In this document: piece by piece, positions 56,206 to 60,561 of the stretch | How the letters are laid out: each line of letters starts with the position of its first letter | How positions within the stretch are numbered: position 1 is the stretch's first letter | NCBI GenBank assembly: GCA_021413675.1 | Contig: JAIOQA010000271.1 | Coordinates: 1-60,561, forward strand | Direction: 5' to 3' | DNA from: Deltaproteobacteria bacterium | GTDB taxonomy: Bacteria; Myxococcota_A; Polyangia; Haliangiales; Haliangiaceae | DNA: 60,561 bases | Notes under the pieces: model-generated | Told to the model about the DNA's origin: nothing | What the model saw: the letters and a program-made list of their open reading frames with translations, nothing else | Database searches by the model: none | Program-made: the position numbers and the translations under genes

Positions 56206-58495
56206 CGTCGAGGCACGCCCGGAGCTGCGCGACGAGCGCGGCGTCGCCCTGCGCGTTGGTGTGCGCGCCGTCGAGGAACCACTCGGGGTGCGGATCGGCG
56301 GTCGCGGCCCAGTCGCAGACCGTGTACCGCGCGCCGCGCTGGCTGCCGCGCCGGAGGCGGGCGTTGGCGATCGCCGCGCGGTTGCCGAGCAGCCGCAGCG
56401 TGCAGAGGATCAGGCGACGCCCGGCGGCGGCGCGCACGAGCGCGTCGAGCTCCTCGTCCGTGATGCTGGCGTTGTTGCCGACCAGGAGCACGATCGTCTG
56501 CGCGCGCGGATCGTCGACCGTGGCCTCGAGGATCGTGATCGCGTGTGCCGCCTGCCGGCCGATCTTGCCGTCGATCTCCACGCCCGGCAGCCCCGCGAAC
56601 AAGGCCGGGCTCGCGGCGCGGATCACCGAGTCGCCGATGATCAGCACGCCCGCGTACCGCCCGCGCGGCACGGGCGTCGACGCCCGTCCGACGGTGATGG
56701 CGGGGCCGCGGAGATCGCGGTCGCGGAGCGGCAGCGCGGCGGTCGCGCCGGCGACGAGCGCGGCGAACCGCTCGGGCACGCCGGCCGCGAGCGGCTGATC
56801 GATCGCCGCCTCGGGCTCGTCGCCGAGCGGGCCGATCGTGTCGATGAGGTACAGCCGCGGGTGGAGCACTTGCATCATCGCGACCGCGCGGCGGGTGTTG
56901 CCGTCGTAGCCGAGCGCGGTCGAGTAGTGATCGGTGCCGCGCGGCGTGACCAGGGCGAGGGTGCGATCGGGCAGCGCGCGGGTGAGCGCGGTCAGCTGCT
57001 CGACCGTGATCGCGCCGTTCTGCGCGACCTCGAGCACGACCACCTGGCGCAGCTGATGGGCCTCGGCCAGGCGCACCGCCTCCTGGGTCGCGGCGACGAG
57101 ATCGCGGTTGCGCCGCACGTCGATCGCGGCGCCGGGCAGGGCGCGGGCCAGCGCGTCCCGGGCGCGCGCGGTGTCGTTGGCGCCCAGCACGGTGACGTCG
57201 CGGAACGAAGGGCCGGGCGCCGGCGCCAGCCCCGCCTGATCCGCGGCGTCCGCCTGCGCGAGCCGGGCCTCGAGCTCGCTGACGTGGCGCGGGCCGACCG
57301 CGACCATCACCAGCGACGCGACCGCGACGAGCGGCAGGCCGATGATCACGGCCAGGATCACGCGCGCCCGGCCGCGCCGATCGCCGCTCGCGAGCTCGCG
57401 CCGCACCATCGTCTGCAGCGCGCGGGTCCGGATCGGGCCCTCGATCACGCGATACGACAGCTCGGCGAGCGCGATCGTCCCGACCACGCGCGCGATCACC
57501 GAGGTCACCGCGCCGACGTCGAGCTCGGGGCGCGTGACCGCGAACACCGGCCAGTGCCAGAGGTAGAGCGAGTACGAGCGCCGGCCGATCGCTGCCAGCG
57601 GCGCCACGCCGCACAGCCGTCGCGCGATCCCGAGCGGCTGGGTCACGGCCATGAGCAGCAGCAGCGTGAGCGCATCGACGGCGCGGAGCTGCGCGAACAG
57701 CGCGGTCGGCGTGGCGTCGGCGTCGAGCGCGAGGCCCGCGAACGCCGCGACGAGCGCCGCGCCGGCGAGCCCGGCGATCACGCCCCACGCGCGCGAGGTG
57801 CGGCGGGGCCAGCGCCACGGGCTCGACGACAGCGCCAGGAGCGCGCCGATCAGGATGCCGATCACGCGCGCGTCGGTGCCGAGGTAGCTGCGATCGAGGC
57901 CGCGATCGCGCAGGACGGTCGTGGCGAGCGCGGTCAGCGCGAGCACGAGCGCGGCGGTCGCGTGCCGCACCCACGTCACGCCGCGCCAGCGCGCGACCGC
58001 GACGAACAGGAGCGGGTACAGCAGGTAGAACTGCTCCTCGACCGCGAGCGACCACAGGTGGCGCAACAGCGGCGGGCGGCTGTAGGCGTCGAAGTACGAG
58101 GCATCGGCGGCGATCTGGTGCCAGTTCGCGACGTAGCCCGCGGCGCTCGCGACCTGGCCCGGCAGCGGATCGGCGGCATCGGGCCAGGCCCACGGCACCG
58201 CGATCGCGACGACGACCAGCAGCCACGCCACCGCCGGCAGCAACCGCCGCGCGCGCCGCATCCAGAACGGGCCGAGCGCGAACCCGGGGCCGCGCTCCTC
58301 CTCGACCATCAGCGCGACGACGAGGAAGCCCGAGATGACGAAGAACACCTCGACGCCGAGGTAGCCGCCGCCCGCGCCGGCCAGCCCGAGGTGGTACGCG
58401 ATCACCGCCAGCACCGAGATCGCGCGGAGGCCGTCGATCGCGGGGTTGTAGCGGAGCTTGTCCGCAGCGCGCGGATCGTCGTGGGGGACGGCCAT
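56195..58495 (-). CDS. OafA/YrhL-type acyltransferase-3 with C-terminal SGNH domain
   Basis: A 766-residue inner-membrane enzyme. The acyltransferase-3 domain (about 15-390, ten or so helices) shows DGLRAISVLAVIAYHLG with the catalytic His, GVEVFFVISGFL, RRARRLLPA and HLWSLAVEEQFYLLYPL. The periplasmic SGNH domain (about 480-766) has IIGDSVIRAA (Ser) and FLDGAHTNAQGD (Asp/His). It transfers acyl groups, often acetyl, onto envelope polysaccharides. It is transcribed away from a separate GDSL hydrolase gene 58 bp upstream. Confidence 0.92.
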   Translation of the reverse strand: MAVPHDDPRAADKLRYNPAIDGLRAISVLAVIAYHLGLAGAGGGYLGVEVFFVISGFLVVALMVEEERGPGFALGPFWMRRARRLLPAVAWLLVVVAIAVPWAWPDAADPLPGQVASAAGYVANWHQIAADASYFDAYSRPPLLRHLWSLAVEEQFYLLYPLLFVAVARWRGVTWVRHATAALVLALTALATTVLRDRGLDRSYLGTDARVIGILIGALLALSSSPWRWPRRTSRAWGVIAGLAGAALVAAFAGLALDADATPTALFAQLRAVDALTLLLLMAVTQPLGIARRLCGVAPLAAIGRRSYSLYLWHWPVFAVTRPELDVGAVTSVIARVVGTIALAELSYRVIEGPIRTRALQTMVRRELASGDRRGRARVILAVIIGLPLVAVASLVMVAVGPRHVSELEARLAQADAADQAGLAPAPGPSFRDVTVLGANDTARARDALARALPGAAIDVRRNRDLVAATQEAVRLAEAHQLRQVVVLEVAQNGAITVEQLTALTRALPDRTLALVTPRGTDHYSTALGYDGNTRRAVAMMQVLHPRLYLIDTIGPLGDEPEAAIDQPLAAGVPERFAALVAGATAALPLRDRDLRGPAITVGRASTPVPRGRYAGVLIIGDSVIRAASPALFAGLPGVEIDGKIGRQAAHAITILEATVDDPRAQTIVLLVGNNASITDEELDALVRAAAGRRLILCTLRLLGNRAAIANARLRRGSQRGARYTVCDWAATADPHPEWFLDGAHTNAQGDAALVAQLRACLDATR

Positions 58496-58553
58496 GTCGA
58501 TTGTCGGACGAAGACCACCATGTTACTCGGAGGGCCTGCTCCCGAGCGAACCC

Positions 58554-59204
58554 ATGTCGACCGATCGAAGGCTGCGCGTCCTGTGTTTTGGCGACTCCAA
58601 CACGTGGGGCTTCAACCCCACCGACAGCAGTCGCTATCCCGAGCACATCCGCTGGACCGGACGGCTGCAGCGCGCGCTCGGTGACCGCTACCAGATCATC
58701 GAAGAGGGCCTCAACGGCCGCACGACGATCTACGACTACGCCACCCGCTTCGGCAAGAACGGGCGCGAGTACCTGCGGCCCGCGATGGACTCGCACTTCC
58801 CGCTCGACGCGATGATCCTGTGCCTCGGCACCAACGACACCAAGGTCGAGTTCGGCGTGTCGGCCGAGGAGATCGCCGCCGGCATGGACGAGCTGGTGCA
58901 GATCGCGCTCGGCAAGGAGCTCGATCGGCCGTCGCCCGGCCTGCGCCTCATCCTCGCGGCGCCGCCGCTGATCGACGAGCGCTACCTCGGCGACAACCCC
59001 AAGCTGGTCGGCGGCGCGGCCAAGACCCGGGCGTTCCCCGCGCTGTACCGCGCGATCGCCGCGGCGCGCGGCGCGGCGTTCGTGGATCTGTCGACCGCGG
59101 TCGCGGCCTCGCACCTCGATGGCTGCCACCTCGAGCCCGAGGCCCACGCGATCATCGCCGACCTGTTCACGACCGCGGTGCGTGAGCTGACCTCGGCGGC
59201 CTGA
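58554..59204 (+). CDS. SGNH/GDSL hydrolase
   Basis: A 216-residue cytosolic esterase-like enzyme. Block I is CFGDSNTWGF with nucleophile Ser, block II includes EEGLNGRTT, block III is LCLGTNDTK, and block V is DGCHLEPEAH with the Asp/His pair. It is close to arylesterase-type SGNH enzymes (for example the acetyl esterase/acyltransferase of mycobacteria). The start is ATG 58554; an in-frame start at 58458 overlaps the divergent gene. It could remove acyl groups added by the neighbour, but this is a guess from position. Confidence 0.9.
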   Translation: MSTDRRLRVLCFGDSNTWGFNPTDSSRYPEHIRWTGRLQRALGDRYQIIEEGLNGRTTIYDYATRFGKNGREYLRPAMDSHFPLDAMILCLGTNDTKVEFGVSAEEIAAGMDELVQIALGKELDRPSPGLRLILAAPPLIDERYLGDNPKLVGGAAKTRAFPALYRAIAAARGAAFVDLSTAVAASHLDGCHLEPEAHAIIADLFTTAVRELTSAA

Positions 59205-59355
59205 GAATTGTCACTACCTTCACTGGCCTCGACGGTTCGCTGGGGCTGGTGGCGCGCACACACGGCGCAGGAATTGTCGACGAGATCACGGACCCGATCG
59301 GCGGTGAAACGCCCGTAGATCGGGGCCGGCGTCCTCGCTATGCTGCGCGGCTCTG
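59205..59355. promoter_or_regulatory. Upstream region of the Ser/Thr kinase gene
   Basis: A 151-bp gap with no gene seen. A TTGTC-containing segment recurs twice (59207-59212 and 59274-59279 read GAATTGTC or similar); no firm promoter assignment is possible. Confidence 0.3.

Positions 59356-60561
<1,206 letters not shown>

Noticed and set aside
55995..59147. Long minus-strand frame covering the SGNH and acyltransferase region
   Set aside because: It is out of frame with both real genes and rich in Arg/Ala/Asp only.

Overview
The window is about 60.5 kb of very G+C-rich, gene-dense bacterial DNA; no gap between genes exceeds 300 bp. Lineage markers point to a myxobacterium-like organism (phylum Myxococcota, perhaps near the Haliangium/Kofleriaceae group). 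They are many lipoproteins with Asp/Ala/Pro-rich linkers, a myxobacterial-type PilZ-like protein, an AgmX/PglI-type protein, PPC and Cys-rich modules, an ECF sigma/FecR pair and a eukaryote-like Ser/Thr kinase. This placement is inference from gene content; there is no rRNA or tRNA to confirm it.

Layout. 1-4437: cytochrome c oxidase operon (coxB partial, coxA of A2 type, coxC with a large Cys-rich insertion, coxD), ended by a terminator. 4534-7237 (-): ECF sigma, FecR/TPR membrane protein and a PilZ-like protein. 7430-11177 (-): PLD-like protein, MAPEG protein, LysR regulator, ABM-like monooxygenase, two lipoproteins. 11281-15222 (-): giant lipoprotein with a zinc-protease motif and P-domain. 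15441-20730: 2,4-dienoyl-CoA reductase-like SDR, anti-sigma-like membrane protein, DUF3885-like protein plus PLP enzyme, YggX, and a receiver-only response regulator. 20897-25139 (+): PHP-domain lipoprotein and ExbB/ExbD. 25281-29604: envelope proteins, including an OprB-type porin with a C-terminal frameshift.

29864-34202 (+) is the most interesting region. A 1159-residue modular protein changes base composition towards its C-terminus, like a polymorphic toxin. It is followed by two paralogous 108-residue candidate immunity proteins, with an open, start-less fragment between them that looks like an orphan toxin tip. 34232-44150: winged-helix-like protein, PA14/P-domain lipoprotein, Fe-S photolyase, M28 peptidase lipoprotein, MltD-like lytic transglycosylase. 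44307-47996: TatA, outer-membrane-like protein, HEAT/LRV-like protein, PhaR-type regulator, two tandem cupredoxin lipoproteins. 48021-53004 (-): four-gene envelope operon including a CxxCH lipoprotein. 53139-56205: Cys-rich lipoprotein flanked by 30-bp direct repeats, membrane protein, enoyl-CoA hydratase, SCP2 protein. 56195-60561: acyltransferase-3/SGNH protein, GDSL hydrolase, and the start of a Ser/Thr kinase that runs off the window.

The region is mainly housekeeping respiration, lipid/acyl-CoA metabolism and a large cell-envelope inventory, with one likely toxin-immunity module of foreign composition. Homology calls come from motif recognition by eye; no database search was possible.
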